Both the position numbers and the translations under genes were made by a program. Shown here piece after piece: positions 34,672 through 44,110 of a DNA stretch of 59,856 nucleotides. The notes beneath the pieces were generated by a model, which worked only from the letters and a program-made list of their open reading frames with translations, ran no database searches and had not been told where the DNA came from. The stretch is from Oscillospiraceae bacterium (GTDB lineage Bacteria; Bacillota; Clostridia; Oscillospirales; Acutalibacteraceae). How positions within the stretch are numbered: the stretch's first letter is position 1; each line of letters begins with the position of its first letter. The stretch spans positions 1-59,856 of the forward strand of contig JAISYX010000144.1 in NCBI GenBank assembly GCA_031269595.1, in the 5' to 3' direction.

Positions 34672-34727
34672 GAAAGGTTGCAGGGAGCTCTTAAATTGTT
34701 TTGTGTTCGGGCTCTTATGCATGGTGT
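34672..34727 (+). promoter_or_regulatory. AUG-loop leader element, speD copy
   Basis: GAAAGG then UUGCAGG, a GGGAGC/GCUCUU helix, then AUGC-AUG-GUGU. The loop AUG is in frame with the speD start 12 bases downstream. No other ribosome binding site lies close to the start. Confidence 0.6.
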
Positions 34728-34732
34728 TGTCT

Positions 34733-35494
34733 ATGGAAGAAAAAATGCGCTTATACGGCTTTAACAATCTTACAAAATCGCTCAGCTTTAATATATATGA
34801 CATCTGCTATGCCAAAACAGAGCGGGCGCAGCGTGATTATATTGCTTATATTGATGAGCAGTATAATTCTGAGCGTCTAACTAACATATTGTATCAGCTA
34901 ACCGAGATGATAGGTGCAAATGTAATCAGCGTTTCACGGCAGGATTACGAGCCTCAGGGGGCGAGCGTAACCTTTCTTATTGCCGAGGAGAGTATGGTTA
35001 AGCAGGCGGGGGATACCGTTGTAGCTCACCTTGATAAAAGCCACGTAACCGTGCACACCTATCCCGAATTCCACCCAGAATCCTCTCTTGCCACCTTTAG
35101 GGTGGATATTGACGTTGCCACCTGCGGCGATATAACCCCGCTTTCTACGCTGGATTTCCTCATAAGCAGCTTTGATTCTGATATTATCATTATGGACTAT
35201 AAGGTGCGGGGCTTTACAAGGGAGCTTAACGGCAAAAAGCTGTTTATAGACCACGAGATTAAATCCATTCAGGATTATATAGACGACAAGACACTGGAAC
35301 GCTATGATGCAATTGACATTAACGTGTACCAATCTAACATATTCCATACCAAAATGCTTATAAAGGAGGTTGTTTTGCAGAACTACCTCTTTAATGCGGA
35401 CGTTTACGAGATAGCCCCCAAAACCCGCCTGACTATAACCAACAAGCTAAGGCAGGAGATGATAGAGATTTTTAGCGGGGTGAATGTGTTTTAA
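34733..35494 (+). CDS. speD: S-adenosylmethionine decarboxylase proenzyme
   Basis: A 253-residue proenzyme of the E. coli class (YGFNNLTKSLSFNIYDICYAK at the start is nearly diagnostic). It cleaves itself at the LDK-Ser-H site (Ser103), making the pyruvoyl cofactor, and yields decarboxylated SAM, the aminopropyl donor for spermidine synthesis. It is slightly shorter than the E. coli protein because a loop before the cleavage site is missing. ATG 34733 matches the family start; two in-frame ATGs lie nearby, one in the leader hairpin. speA and speE lie downstream. Confidence 0.96.
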   Translation: MEEKMRLYGFNNLTKSLSFNIYDICYAKTERAQRDYIAYIDEQYNSERLTNILYQLTEMIGANVISVSRQDYEPQGASVTFLIAEESMVKQAGDTVVAHLDKSHVTVHTYPEFHPESSLATFRVDIDVATCGDITPLSTLDFLISSFDSDIIIMDYKVRGFTRELNGKKLFIDHEIKSIQDYIDDKTLERYDAIDINVYQSNIFHTKMLIKEVVLQNYLFNADVYEIAPKTRLTITNKLRQEMIEIFSGVNVF

Positions 35495-35518
35495 AAGGCA
35501 TAACAACGGAGGCAGCTC

Positions 35519-37393
35519 ATGAGGGATAAGCAAAAAGCAGAAGCACCAAGCGGCAAAACAGCCTTTGATATATCGCAGCTCAAGGAGCTGCTGCGCAGCT
35601 TTAAAAAACTGCTTATAAAGCAAGGTGCAAGGCTTGAACGCTTTAGGCTCAGCCAAGCCGCCTTTTTGCTTGTGTGCGGCACGCTGCTGGGAGTTGTTTC
35701 CTTCTTAATTATTTACGGCATAGAGCCCCTTAATGTAGGCAAGGATTATTGGATTATAAACGGGCACACAGAGCCTGATATATCGCAAGCCTATGCCGGT
35801 TGGCTTCTGTTTAGGAATTCCCCTTGGCAGTGGCCTCTTGGCGTAGCAAGAGATTTGCTTTACCCTACAGGCCATTCAATTGCCTTTACAGACAGCATAC
35901 CCCTTGCGGCAATAATATTTAAGCTGTTTTCTCCCATACTGCCGAAGGCCTTTCAATACTTTGGAATTTACAGCCTTTTGTGCTTCATTTTGCAGGGTAT
36001 AGCAGCCTGCAAGCTGCTTAATCTGTTTAGAGAAAACAGGCTTTTTATTGCTATGGGAACGGTGTTTTTTCTGTTTTCGCCCATAATGATAGAGCGTTCC
36101 TTCCGCCACCCTGCACTCTCCTCCCATTGGCTTATAGTTTTTGCAATATATCTTTATTTTAAGAGCAAAAAAAGCGGATATAAACGCACATATCTCTGGC
36201 AGTATATGGTGCTTAACTTTGCCGCCTTTGCCATAAGCCCTTATTTTGTGCCTGTAACCTTTGGCATAACGGTAGCCGCTGTATGTGACGATTTTCGCTA
36301 TAACCGCAAATGGAAAAAGGCCGCCCTGCATTTAGCTTTAAACACCCTTGCTGTTGTGCTCAGCGGCCTGACAACGGGCATACTCCTTGTGGAGGGGGAG
36401 AGCGGAACTGCGTTTTACGGCACCTATGCAATGAATTTGAACGCCCTGTTTAACCCCACCAGCAGCGGAGGCATGATAATTTGGTCAAACACGCTTGCGG
36501 TGCAGGAGCAAGTTCGAGGCAACTACGACAGCTTTAACTACTTGGGTTTGGGTGTTTTAGCTGCGCTCCTTTTCTTTGCAGCAAGATTTGTAGTCTGCTC
36601 AAAAAAGGGCAAGGCTGCGCCTATAAAAAGCTTTTTAAATCGACATGCCTTCCTTGCTATTCTTTGTATAGGATATACCCTGTTTGCCATAACAAATGTG
36701 ATAACCTTTAACAGCACGGAGATAACCCTATTTAAACTCTCAGATGAGTTTGCCAAGCTCTGCGGCACCTTTCAGGCCAGCGGCAGAATGTTCTATCCTG
36801 TTTTTTATCTCATCTTTCTAACAGCTATAGTAAAGCTTGCCGCAATAAAGATAAAACAGGGCGCAAAGCCCGCCCTTGCGGTGCTTGCGATTGCTCTGCT
36901 TATTCAGCTTTGGGATATGCAGCCGGCAATCAAGTTTAAGCACGATTATTTTACAGGTGAGAATGTTAAGCAGGTTAATGTTAACGTTGTTAGCTCCAGC
37001 TTTTGGGAGGATTGCAAGGATAAGTACGATATGGTAATCGACCTAGAATCGGAGAGAAGTGGCGGTTATTCCTATGTGTTAGCTGTATATGCGGGTAAGA
37101 ATCACCTCAAGCTAAATGAAAATCTGTTTGCACGCAACAATTATGAGGCTCGCAAGGAGTTTATTGACACAGAGCTTGCGGCAATAAGAAGCGGCAATAT
37201 AGACCCAAAAAAGATTTATGTATTTTACTATGATAAGGATTTGTTTAACGAGTTGCGCACCTATGTAGATGAAGAAAAAGCCGTTTGCGCATATGTTGAT
37301 GCATATATGGTGATTGCGCCAAGATATGCGGGTATGCGCTCTGATTATACGGAATTTACCTTAGCCGCTGAGAGGGACGCACAAGAAGGCTGA
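35519..37393 (+). CDS. DUF6311-like membrane protein, first copy
   Basis: A 624-residue polytopic membrane protein with about ten to twelve segments. The conserved block GWLLFRNSPWQWPLG, then YPTGHSIAFTDSIPL and FQYFGIYSLLCF, matches DUF6311, probably a GT-C-fold glycosyltransferase-like family. The lumenal C-terminal domain follows the last segment. Substrate is unknown; the place in a polyamine locus does not explain it. The gene starts 25 bases after speD with GGAGG. A second, highly similar copy follows. Confidence 0.75.
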   Translation: MRDKQKAEAPSGKTAFDISQLKELLRSFKKLLIKQGARLERFRLSQAAFLLVCGTLLGVVSFLIIYGIEPLNVGKDYWIINGHTEPDISQAYAGWLLFRNSPWQWPLGVARDLLYPTGHSIAFTDSIPLAAIIFKLFSPILPKAFQYFGIYSLLCFILQGIAACKLLNLFRENRLFIAMGTVFFLFSPIMIERSFRHPALSSHWLIVFAIYLYFKSKKSGYKRTYLWQYMVLNFAAFAISPYFVPVTFGITVAAVCDDFRYNRKWKKAALHLALNTLAVVLSGLTTGILLVEGESGTAFYGTYAMNLNALFNPTSSGGMIIWSNTLAVQEQVRGNYDSFNYLGLGVLAALLFFAARFVVCSKKGKAAPIKSFLNRHAFLAILCIGYTLFAITNVITFNSTEITLFKLSDEFAKLCGTFQASGRMFYPVFYLIFLTAIVKLAAIKIKQGAKPALAVLAIALLIQLWDMQPAIKFKHDYFTGENVKQVNVNVVSSSFWEDCKDKYDMVIDLESERSGGYSYVLAVYAGKNHLKLNENLFARNNYEARKEFIDTELAAIRSGNIDPKKIYVFYYDKDLFNELRTYVDEEKAVCAYVDAYMVIAPRYAGMRSDYTEFTLAAERDAQEG

Positions 37394-37425
37394 AATGCTT
37401 GATATTATAGCAAGGGAGGCAGCTC

Positions 37426-39333
37426 ATGAGGGATAAGCAAAAAGCAGAAGCACCAAGCGGCAAAACAGCTTTTGATATATCGCAGCTCAAGGAGCTGCTG
37501 CTCAGCTTTAAAAAACTGCTTATAAAGCAAGGTGCAAGGCTTGAACGCTTTAGGTTAAGCCAAGCCGCCTTTTTGCTGCTGTGCGGTACGTTGCTGGGTG
37601 CTGTTTCCTTTTTAATTATTTACGGCACAGAGCCCCTTAATGTAAGCAATGATATTTGGATAATCAACGGGCATTTAGAGCCTGATATAACACAGGCCTA
37701 TGCCGGTTGGCTTCTGTTTAGAAATTCCCCTTGGCAGTGGCCTCTTGGTGTGGCAAGAGATTTGCTTTACCCTACAGGCCATTCCATTGCATTTACAGAC
37801 AGCATACCCCTTGCGGCAATAATATTTAAGCTGTTTTCTCCCATATTGCCTAAGGACTTTCAATACTTTGGAATTTACAGCCTTTTGTGCTTCATTTTGC
37901 AGGGTATAGCAGCCTGCAAGCTGCTTAATCTCTTTAGAAAAAACAGGCTTTTTATTGCTATGGGAGCTGTGCTGTTTCTGTTCTCTCCCATAATGATAGA
38001 GCGTTCCTTTCGTCACCCCTCACTCTCTTCCCACTGGCTTATACTGTTTGCAATATATCTTTATTTTAAAAGCAAAAAAAGCGGATACAAGCGCACATAT
38101 CTCTGGCAGTATATGGTGCTCAACTTTGCCGCCTTTGCTATCAGTCCATATTTTGTACCCATAACCTTTGGCATAATGGCAGCTGCTGTATGTGATGATT
38201 TTCGCTATAACCGCAAGTGGAAAAGGGCTGCTATATATCTAGCCCTAAACACCCTTGCTGTTGTGCTCAGCGGCCTGACAACAGGCATACTCCTTGTGGA
38301 GGGGGAGAGCGGAACGGTATTTTACGGCACATATTCAATGAACTTGAATGCCCTGTTCAACCCCACCAGCTGCGGCAATATAGTTTGGGCAAGCACACCC
38401 ACCAGCAGCGGCAATCTGATTTGGTCAAAGCTGCTCATGGTGCATGAGCAAATCTATGGTAACTACGACAGCTTTAACTACTTGGGCTTAGGGGTTTTAG
38501 CTGCGATGGTTTTCCTTGTAATAAGCTTTGTAGCCTGCCCCAAAAAGGGCAAGGCCGCACCTATAAAAAGCTTTTTGAACAGGCATGTCTTTCTTGCGGT
38601 TATTTGCATAATATATACTCTTTTTGCCATAACAAATGTAGTAACCTTTAACGGTAAGGAGATAGGCGCAGTTAAGCTTCCCGAGGCGTTTATCAAGCTC
38701 TGCGGCACCTTTCAGGCCAGCGGCAGAATGTTCTATCCTGTTTTTTATCTCATTTTTCTAACAGTTATAGTCAAGCTTGCCGCAATAAAGATAAAGCATG
38801 GCACAAAGCCCGCCCTTGCTCTGCTTGCCCTTGTGCTGCTTATTCAAATTTGGGATATGCAGCCTGCGCTCAAGTTTAAGCACGATTATTTTACAGGCGA
38901 TAATGTTAAACAAAAAAACATTAACGTGGTAAGCTCCAGCTTTTGGGAGGATTGCAAGGATAAGTATGATATGGTAATCAACCTAGAGTTGGAGAGAAGC
39001 GGAGGCTATTCCTATATATTGGCTGTATATGCGGGTAAGAATCACCTCAAGCTAAATGAAAATCTTTTTGCCCGCAATAATTATGAGGCTCGCAAAAAGC
39101 TGCTTGATGCAGAGCTTGCAGACATAAAAAGCGGCAATATAGACCCCAAAAAGCTCTATGTGTTTATCCACGATAAGGATTCATTCAACGAGCTGCGCAC
39201 CTATATAGATGAAGATAAAGCCATTTGCGCATATGTTGATGCATACATGGTAATTGCGCCAAGATATGAGGGTATGCGCTATGATTATACGGAGTTTACC
39301 CTTGCTGCTGATAGGGATGCACAGGAGGGGTGA
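37426..39333 (+). CDS. DUF6311-like membrane protein, second copy
   Basis: A 635-residue paralogue of the preceding gene. The first 25 residues and the 17 bases covering the ribosome binding site and start are identical; overall the proteins look roughly 80-90% identical. The 11-residue difference is a local duplication near residue 300, where the NPTS-containing stretch is repeated. Recent tandem duplication is clear. Divergence is concentrated in the C-terminal half, so the copies may be acquiring different specificity. Confidence 0.75.
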   Translation: MRDKQKAEAPSGKTAFDISQLKELLLSFKKLLIKQGARLERFRLSQAAFLLLCGTLLGAVSFLIIYGTEPLNVSNDIWIINGHLEPDITQAYAGWLLFRNSPWQWPLGVARDLLYPTGHSIAFTDSIPLAAIIFKLFSPILPKDFQYFGIYSLLCFILQGIAACKLLNLFRKNRLFIAMGAVLFLFSPIMIERSFRHPSLSSHWLILFAIYLYFKSKKSGYKRTYLWQYMVLNFAAFAISPYFVPITFGIMAAAVCDDFRYNRKWKRAAIYLALNTLAVVLSGLTTGILLVEGESGTVFYGTYSMNLNALFNPTSCGNIVWASTPTSSGNLIWSKLLMVHEQIYGNYDSFNYLGLGVLAAMVFLVISFVACPKKGKAAPIKSFLNRHVFLAVICIIYTLFAITNVVTFNGKEIGAVKLPEAFIKLCGTFQASGRMFYPVFYLIFLTVIVKLAAIKIKHGTKPALALLALVLLIQIWDMQPALKFKHDYFTGDNVKQKNINVVSSSFWEDCKDKYDMVINLELERSGGYSYILAVYAGKNHLKLNENLFARNNYEARKKLLDAELADIKSGNIDPKKLYVFIHDKDSFNELRTYIDEDKAICAYVDAYMVIAPRYEGMRYDYTEFTLAADRDAQEG

Positions 39334-39407
39334 GAGGCCTGAGATAAGCCTTTTCAGCCTGAACAAAAAACGATAAAATAAATAAATTGTAAAGGAGGCA
39401 AACGCCC

Positions 39408-40865
39408 ATGCCCAACACCCCCCTATCCCAACACCAAGCCCCCATCTACGAAGCACTGCAAGAGCTTAAGCGTATGCGCCTTGTCCCCTTTGATGTCCCA
39501 GGGCACAAGCGTGGCCGCGGCAACAAAGAGCTAACCTCCTTTTTGGGCGAAAAGTGCCTTAATGTGGATGTAAATTCCATGAAGCAGCTTGATAACCTGT
39601 GCCATCCAATAAGCGTTATAAAGGAGGCGGAGGAGCTTGCCGCTGAGGCCTTTAATGCAGCGGGAGCCTTCTTTATGGTGGGGGGCACAACCTCCTCTGT
39701 GCAGGCCATGATACTCTCTGTGGTGGGGCGTGGGGATAAGCTTATCCTGCCACGCAACGTGCACAGAAGCGTTATTAACTCACTAATACTCTGCGGGGCA
39801 GTGCCTGTTTATATCAATCCGCAGACAGATTCTAACTTGGGCATCTCGCTGGGCATGTCCTTGAGGGATGTTGAGGCCGCCATTAAGGCGAATCCCGATG
39901 CCAAGGCTATATTAGTAAACAACCCCACATATTACGGCATTTGCTCTAACCTGCGTGAGATAGTCCGCCTCTCACATCAGCATGGCCTGCTGGTTCTGGC
40001 AGACGAAGCTCACGGCACACATTTCTATTTTGGAGAGGCTTTGCCTCCCAGCGCAATGGCAGCGGGTGCGGATCTGTCCTCTGTGAGTATGCATAAATCG
40101 GGGGGCTCGCTTACGCAAAGCTCATTTTTACTTTGCGGGGCTGCGGTTAATCAGGGCTATGTCAGGCAGATTATCAATTTAACACAGACAACCAGTGCCT
40201 CGTATCTGCTGCTCTCCAGCCTTGATATTTCCCGCAGGAATCTGGCTCTGCACGGGCGTGAAATCTTTGCAGGAGTAAGCGAAATGGCCGAATATGCCCG
40301 CAAGGAAATCAACGCAATTGGTGATTATATCGCCTATTCACGTGAGCTTGTCAACGGGGACAGCGTGTTTGATTTTGACATAAGCAAGCTGGCCGTTAAC
40401 ACCTTAAATTTGGGCTTGGCAGGCAAAGAGGTTTATGACCTGCTAAGGGATGAATACGATATACAAATTGAGCTTGGAGATATAGGCAACATTTTGGCCT
40501 ACATATCCGTTGGGGATACCGAAAAGAACATAGAGCGGCTTATAGGCGCACTTGCCGAGATACGCCGCCGCTTTAAGCGTGATAAAAGCGGCCTGCATAA
40601 GGCTGAGTATATCAATCCTATTGTGGAGCTTTCTCCGCAGGAGGCCTTTTATTCACAAAAGGAGAGCCTGCCTATAGGCAGCGGCTGTATAGGCAGAATC
40701 TGCACAGAATTTGTTATGTGCTATCCGCCGGGGATACCTATACTTGCCCCAGGGGAGAGGATTTCGGCTGAGATAGTGGATTATATCCGCTACGCCAAAG
40801 AGAAGGGCTGCTCTTTAACGGGCAGCGAGGATATGGATGTGGAGTTTATTAATGTGGTAAGATGA
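39408..40865 (+). CDS. speA: Orn/Lys/Arg decarboxylase family, probably arginine decarboxylase
   Basis: A 485-residue fold-type I PLP enzyme of the Bacillus SpeA/YaaO type, without the N-terminal wing domain of the E. coli enzymes. FDVPGHKRGRG, GGTTSSVQAM, ADEAHGTH and the PLP lysine in SMHKSGGS are present. It removes CO2 from arginine (agmatine) or possibly lysine or ornithine. The neighbourhood with speD and speE favours a role in spermidine synthesis. AAAGGAGG precedes the ATG. Confidence 0.88.
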   Translation: MPNTPLSQHQAPIYEALQELKRMRLVPFDVPGHKRGRGNKELTSFLGEKCLNVDVNSMKQLDNLCHPISVIKEAEELAAEAFNAAGAFFMVGGTTSSVQAMILSVVGRGDKLILPRNVHRSVINSLILCGAVPVYINPQTDSNLGISLGMSLRDVEAAIKANPDAKAILVNNPTYYGICSNLREIVRLSHQHGLLVLADEAHGTHFYFGEALPPSAMAAGADLSSVSMHKSGGSLTQSSFLLCGAAVNQGYVRQIINLTQTTSASYLLLSSLDISRRNLALHGREIFAGVSEMAEYARKEINAIGDYIAYSRELVNGDSVFDFDISKLAVNTLNLGLAGKEVYDLLRDEYDIQIELGDIGNILAYISVGDTEKNIERLIGALAEIRRRFKRDKSGLHKAEYINPIVELSPQEAFYSQKESLPIGSGCIGRICTEFVMCYPPGIPILAPGERISAEIVDYIRYAKEKGCSLTGSEDMDVEFINVVR

Positions 40866-40879
40866 GGGAGGTAATGAGA

Positions 40880-41338
40880 ATGAAAAAGGTGATAACAAGG
40901 CGTTCGGTTGTAGTTCTTGTTCTTGCTGTTGCTTGTGTATTCACGGCTATACTTATCTATGTAAACCGCCCTATGTATTTGGTTACAGGCAAGGTTGATG
41001 ACGTTTCAAAAATCACTAGAGTCAAAGACGCATGTGATTCGTCAAAAAAAACAACAATAGACCTTTCGCTCTCAGCTGCAAAAGATGTATTTAAGGAGTT
41101 ACGCCGTGCAAGAACAACTGCTGTTAAACATCCCAGGCATTTTGAAAGTATGCAAAGCGGTTCCAAATACATTATAATAGTGCACTACAATAATAGTGAA
41201 TCGGAAAGGATTGAGACAACGGAAAACCCTTGGAGTTGGTACAGATTTATTAATACAGAAGGCTCAAGTGGTGATTTGGGGATATGTTATAAGCAACAAA
41301 AACAAAAAGCTGCTTGCTTTAATAGAGGGCTACTTTGA
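40880..41338 (+). CDS. Small membrane-anchored or exported protein of unknown function
   Basis: A 152-residue protein with one N-terminal hydrophobic segment (about 9-28) preceded by KK and RR, so it is anchored or secreted. The remainder is basic and unrecognised. ATG 40880 has GGGAGG 8 bases upstream and is chosen over the ATGs at 40862 and 40874. It directly follows speA, and a 9-bp hairpin (AGCAGATTT with its complement, 41341-41375) after its stop may end the transcript. Confidence 0.6.
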   Translation: MKKVITRRSVVVLVLAVACVFTAILIYVNRPMYLVTGKVDDVSKITRVKDACDSSKKTTIDLSLSAAKDVFKELRRARTTAVKHPRHFESMQSGSKYIIIVHYNNSESERIETTENPWSWYRFINTEGSSGDLGICYKQQKQKAACFNRGLL

Positions 41339-41384
41339 ATAGCAGATTTATAAGCGGAGTGCCTAAAAATCTGCTACGAACCCT

Positions 41385-41472
41385 TCAATCAAAATTTGCC
41401 GCAGCAAATCACCACAATTTTCAACTTTCAACTTTCAACTTTCAACTTTCAATTTTCAATTTTCAACTTAAA
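41385..41472. repeat. Heptamer repeat with palindrome
   Basis: A TTTGCCGCAGCAAAT palindrome followed by about eight CAACTTT/CAATTTT heptamers. It separates the small gene from speE. Confidence 0.75.
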
Positions 41473-41508
41473 AACTTGCATTAAATAAAGAAGTGCGGAG
41501 GCACAAAA

Positions 41509-42360
41509 ATGGACTTATGGTACAGTGAATTTCACACAAAAAACGTAAGATTTTCAATAAAGGTTGAAAAGCAGCTATATTCAGGGCAGAGCGGATTCCA
41601 GCGCATAGATGTGTTTGAATCCCCTGAATTTGGCCGCTTCCTCACCCTTGACGGCTACATGATGCTCACCGAAAGGGACGAGTTTATCTATCATGATATG
41701 ATTACCCATGTGCCTATGGCTGTGCACCCAAGGGTGCGCAATATCCTTGTTATAGGCGCAGGAGACGGCGGGGTTTTGCGTGAGCTCTCAAAATATCCCT
41801 ATATTGAGAGTATAGATGTGGTGGAGATAGACGCCATGGTGGTGGAGGTCTGCAAGAAGTATCTGCCACAAACCGCCTGCGGCTTTGAGGATAAGCGTGT
41901 TAGGCTGCATATTCAGGACGGCCTTAAATTTGTGCGCAAATGCGAGAATGAGTACGACCTAATCATAGTGGATTCCACTGACCCCTTCGGCCCGGGAGAG
42001 GGCCTGTTTACCAAGGAGTTTTACGGCAACTGCTTTAAGGCTCTGCGTGAGGACGGCATTATGGTAAACCAGCACGAGAGCCCCTTTTACAAGGACGACG
42101 CAATCGCCATGGTTCGGGCACACAAGCGCATTGTGGAATCCTTTGAGCTTAGCAGGATGTATCAGGCGCACATTCCAACCTATCCCTCAGGCCACTGGAT
42201 GTTTGGGTTTTCTACTAAAAAGTATCATCCAATCAAGGATTTAAGGGCAGAGGAATGGAATAAATTGGGCTTAAAGCCGCAATATTACAACACAAACCTG
42301 CACAAGGGAGCTTTTTATCTGCCCACCTACGTGGAGGCAATGCTGGAGGATGTAGAATAA
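41509..42360 (+). CDS. speE: Spermidine synthase (polyamine aminopropyltransferase)
   Basis: A 283-residue enzyme that transfers the aminopropyl group of decarboxylated SAM to putrescine or a related amine. The GAGDGGVLRE cofactor loop, VVEIDAMVVE and the catalytic DSTDPFGPGEGLF gate region are intact. The normal length and the LWYSEFHT start match bacterial SpeE. GGAGG sits 7 bases before the ATG inside a small GTGC/GCAC hairpin. It completes the spe set with speD and speA; no agmatinase gene is seen. Confidence 0.95.
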   Translation: MDLWYSEFHTKNVRFSIKVEKQLYSGQSGFQRIDVFESPEFGRFLTLDGYMMLTERDEFIYHDMITHVPMAVHPRVRNILVIGAGDGGVLRELSKYPYIESIDVVEIDAMVVEVCKKYLPQTACGFEDKRVRLHIQDGLKFVRKCENEYDLIIVDSTDPFGPGEGLFTKEFYGNCFKALREDGIMVNQHESPFYKDDAIAMVRAHKRIVESFELSRMYQAHIPTYPSGHWMFGFSTKKYHPIKDLRAEEWNKLGLKPQYYNTNLHKGAFYLPTYVEAMLEDVE

Positions 42361-42547
42361 AGCATAAATATTTGCAAAAAATTCGCCATAAAGTTGGTTT
42401 AAATTACCCCTTAATTTGACTTTACAGCGAATATATTCAACCTTTTGCATGTTATTTGCGTGATATACTCTCAAAATTCTACAAATTCCTACAAACTTTC
42501 AAAAAATTTGCATATGTTCATAATTTGTTATTTATTTTTCGTTTGTT

Positions 42548-42667
42548 CTGTTATATAATTAAGGTTGGATTGTACTAATCCTTATTTGTGCTACCATATT
42601 TGTTGATTTGGAATTATTTTACAAGTCAACTTAACCAACTATATAACAGTGCACCATTTAGGTGCAG
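42548..42667 (+). promoter_or_regulatory. Leader and possible operator of the nitroreductase gene
   Basis: A TATAAT-like box at 42554-42559 is overlapped by a 10-base arm (CTGTTATATA, 42548-42557) whose exact complement lies at 42640-42649. A TGCACC/GGTGCA hairpin (42650-42666) ends just before the GGAGGAGG site. The -35 is poor, suggesting an activated or regulated promoter. The upstream 42361-42540 is AT-rich with nothing else recognisable. Confidence 0.4.
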
Positions 42668-42680
42668 GAGGAGGATAAGC

Positions 42681-43457
42681 ATGACAATAGTTGAAGCGAT
42701 TGTCGCGCGAAAATCAATCAGGAAGTATACCAAGGACGCTCTTAAGGAAGAGGTTCTTGAGGATATTAACAGTTACATTAAGAGCTTAAAGCCATTGGCT
42801 AAAAATCTTAACTGCAAAATTGAAATAGTAAAAAGGGCTGAATATGTTAAAAAGTTCAGCACTGCTTTTATTCCCGTGTGCCCCGATTATCTTGTTATCT
42901 CTTCGGATAACGGCAAGGGCTTTTTAGAAAATGCCGGTTATTTGGGCGAACAGGTGGTTCTTTATATCACCTCCTTGGGTATGGGCACCTGCTGGCTTGG
43001 CTCTTCACGGGCTAAGTCTACAAATGCCAAGGGAGCCTCGCATATCATCACAATAGCCTTTGGCCGTGCCGAGGGCGGGCTTAGAGTTACAGGCGAAATG
43101 CCCAAGCGCATACATTTACATGATATGATACTCTCACCCATAAACGACCCACGTGTGCTGCCCATGATAGACGCAGCCCGTTTTGCGCCCTCTGCAATGA
43201 ATTTGCAGCCTGTGCGCATACTGCCAAGGGGCGGAGATATGCATGTGTTCCGCAAGGTTGCTCCCTTTAACATCAATGCTATGGAGAAGATGTACCAAAT
43301 TAGCGCAGGTGTGGCTTTGGCAAACATGTTTATTGCAGGCGAGGGCAGCCACGAGGTGGCTCGTCTTGCCCAGTTCCCCGAACCCCCAGGCAACTATATC
43401 TATGTGGCAACTCTTATTGAAAATAAGGATGCTGAGCCCTCAGAGAGCAAAAAATAG
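42681..43457 (+). CDS. Nitroreductase-family flavoprotein
   Basis: A 258-residue protein of the FMN-dependent nitroreductase family. It starts VEAIVARKSIRKYTKD with the family RKSIR motif. Later it has GTCWLG and DAARFAPSAMNLQPVR, a second half resembling another nitroreductase core, as in the tandem-domain putative TM nitroreductases. Substrate is unknown; such enzymes reduce quinones, nitroaromatics or flavins. ATG 42681 follows GGAGGAGG; the longer frame crosses the promoter. Confidence 0.85.
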   Translation: MTIVEAIVARKSIRKYTKDALKEEVLEDINSYIKSLKPLAKNLNCKIEIVKRAEYVKKFSTAFIPVCPDYLVISSDNGKGFLENAGYLGEQVVLYITSLGMGTCWLGSSRAKSTNAKGASHIITIAFGRAEGGLRVTGEMPKRIHLHDMILSPINDPRVLPMIDAARFAPSAMNLQPVRILPRGGDMHVFRKVAPFNINAMEKMYQISAGVALANMFIAGEGSHEVARLAQFPEPPGNYIYVATLIENKDAEPSESKK

Positions 43458-43469
43458 GGGGCGGAATTT

Positions 43470-43949
43470 ATGAAAAAGAACCTGCTTATAGCTTCGGCCT
43501 TAGCGGTAGCTTTGCTGTTGGTGCTGACTGCTGTTTTTAAAAATCAAATAATTTTCTACTTTGCATTAAAGCAAGAAAATATAGGCGCATATGAAAAAGC
43601 TGTATTTAAAGAGTGCAAATCAGATAAAACAGGTGAGTTTAGCCTTACTCTTGAAGGGGTAGAGTACTCTATCCCGCTGCCTAAGGGTGCTGCGGAGTTT
43701 GCCAATGCAGATTACCCCTCACCTCAAGGTGAGACTTGTATGCAATATCTGGTTTTGGGCACAAGCTTTTGGGGTGGATACTCCGATAGCCTGCAAACCT
43801 TGCCTGACTATAACTTTGACCAAATGGGCAGTATCATTATATTAAACAGCAAGGATGGTAAGGCTCAAATAAATGTTGGAGTTGCTAATTATGGCCGAAA
43901 ATATGAAAGGCTTGAGATAAGAGGCTTTAGTACAAGCTCTGTTAACTAA
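43470..43949 (+). CDS. Membrane-anchored protein of unknown function
   Basis: A 159-residue protein with one N-terminal hydrophobic segment (about 5-30) and an extracytoplasmic domain of about 125 residues with no recognised motif. It begins 12 bases after the nitroreductase gene with GGGGGCGG upstream and is probably cotranscribed. It resembles the small anchored protein at 40880 in layout but not in sequence. Confidence 0.6.
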   Translation: MKKNLLIASALAVALLLVLTAVFKNQIIFYFALKQENIGAYEKAVFKECKSDKTGEFSLTLEGVEYSIPLPKGAAEFANADYPSPQGETCMQYLVLGTSFWGGYSDSLQTLPDYNFDQMGSIIILNSKDGKAQINVGVANYGRKYERLEIRGFSTSSVN

Positions 43950-43968
43950 AAATAATTCAGCACCTTAG

Positions 43969-43977
43969 TGGTATAAT
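43969..43977 (+). promoter_or_regulatory. Extended -10 promoter of pfkA
   Basis: TGGTATAAT, an extended -10 without a good -35. The same TGGTATAAT or TGGTATCAT string marks the rplS, ilvE and abrB promoters. The pfkA 5-prime untranslated RNA would be about 130 bases. Confidence 0.5.
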
Positions 43978-43990
43978 ATTATTAAAGGAT

Positions 43991-44025
43991 GCGGGATACA
44001 TGCAAGCATGTCTCCCGCTTATGTT
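43991..44025 (+). terminator. Hairpin in the pfkA leader (terminator or attenuator)
   Basis: GCGGGA/TCCCGC and ACATGC/GCATGT stack into a 12-bp interrupted stem with a 2-base loop, followed by TTATGTTGTTTTT. Because it lies downstream of the pfkA -10, it may attenuate pfkA as well as end the upstream transcript. Confidence 0.55.
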
Positions 44026-44054
44026 GTTTTTGCGGCATTGACGATATAAAAAAA

Positions 44055-44110
44055 GAAAGGGCATAAAAATCACGCATTGATTATTTAATGCGGGATTTTG
44101 TGCATGGTAC
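44055..44110 (+). promoter_or_regulatory. AUG-loop leader element, pfkA copy
   Basis: GAAAGG, a GCATT/AATGC hairpin, then GUGC-AUG-GUAC, with the pfkA ATG 6 bases beyond. The loop AUG is in frame with pfkA. No ordinary ribosome binding site is near the start. Confidence 0.55.

Noticed and set aside
34336..34700. T-box leader upstream of speD
   Set aside because: No AGGGTGGNACCGCG antiterminator motif, and the downstream gene is not amino-acid related.
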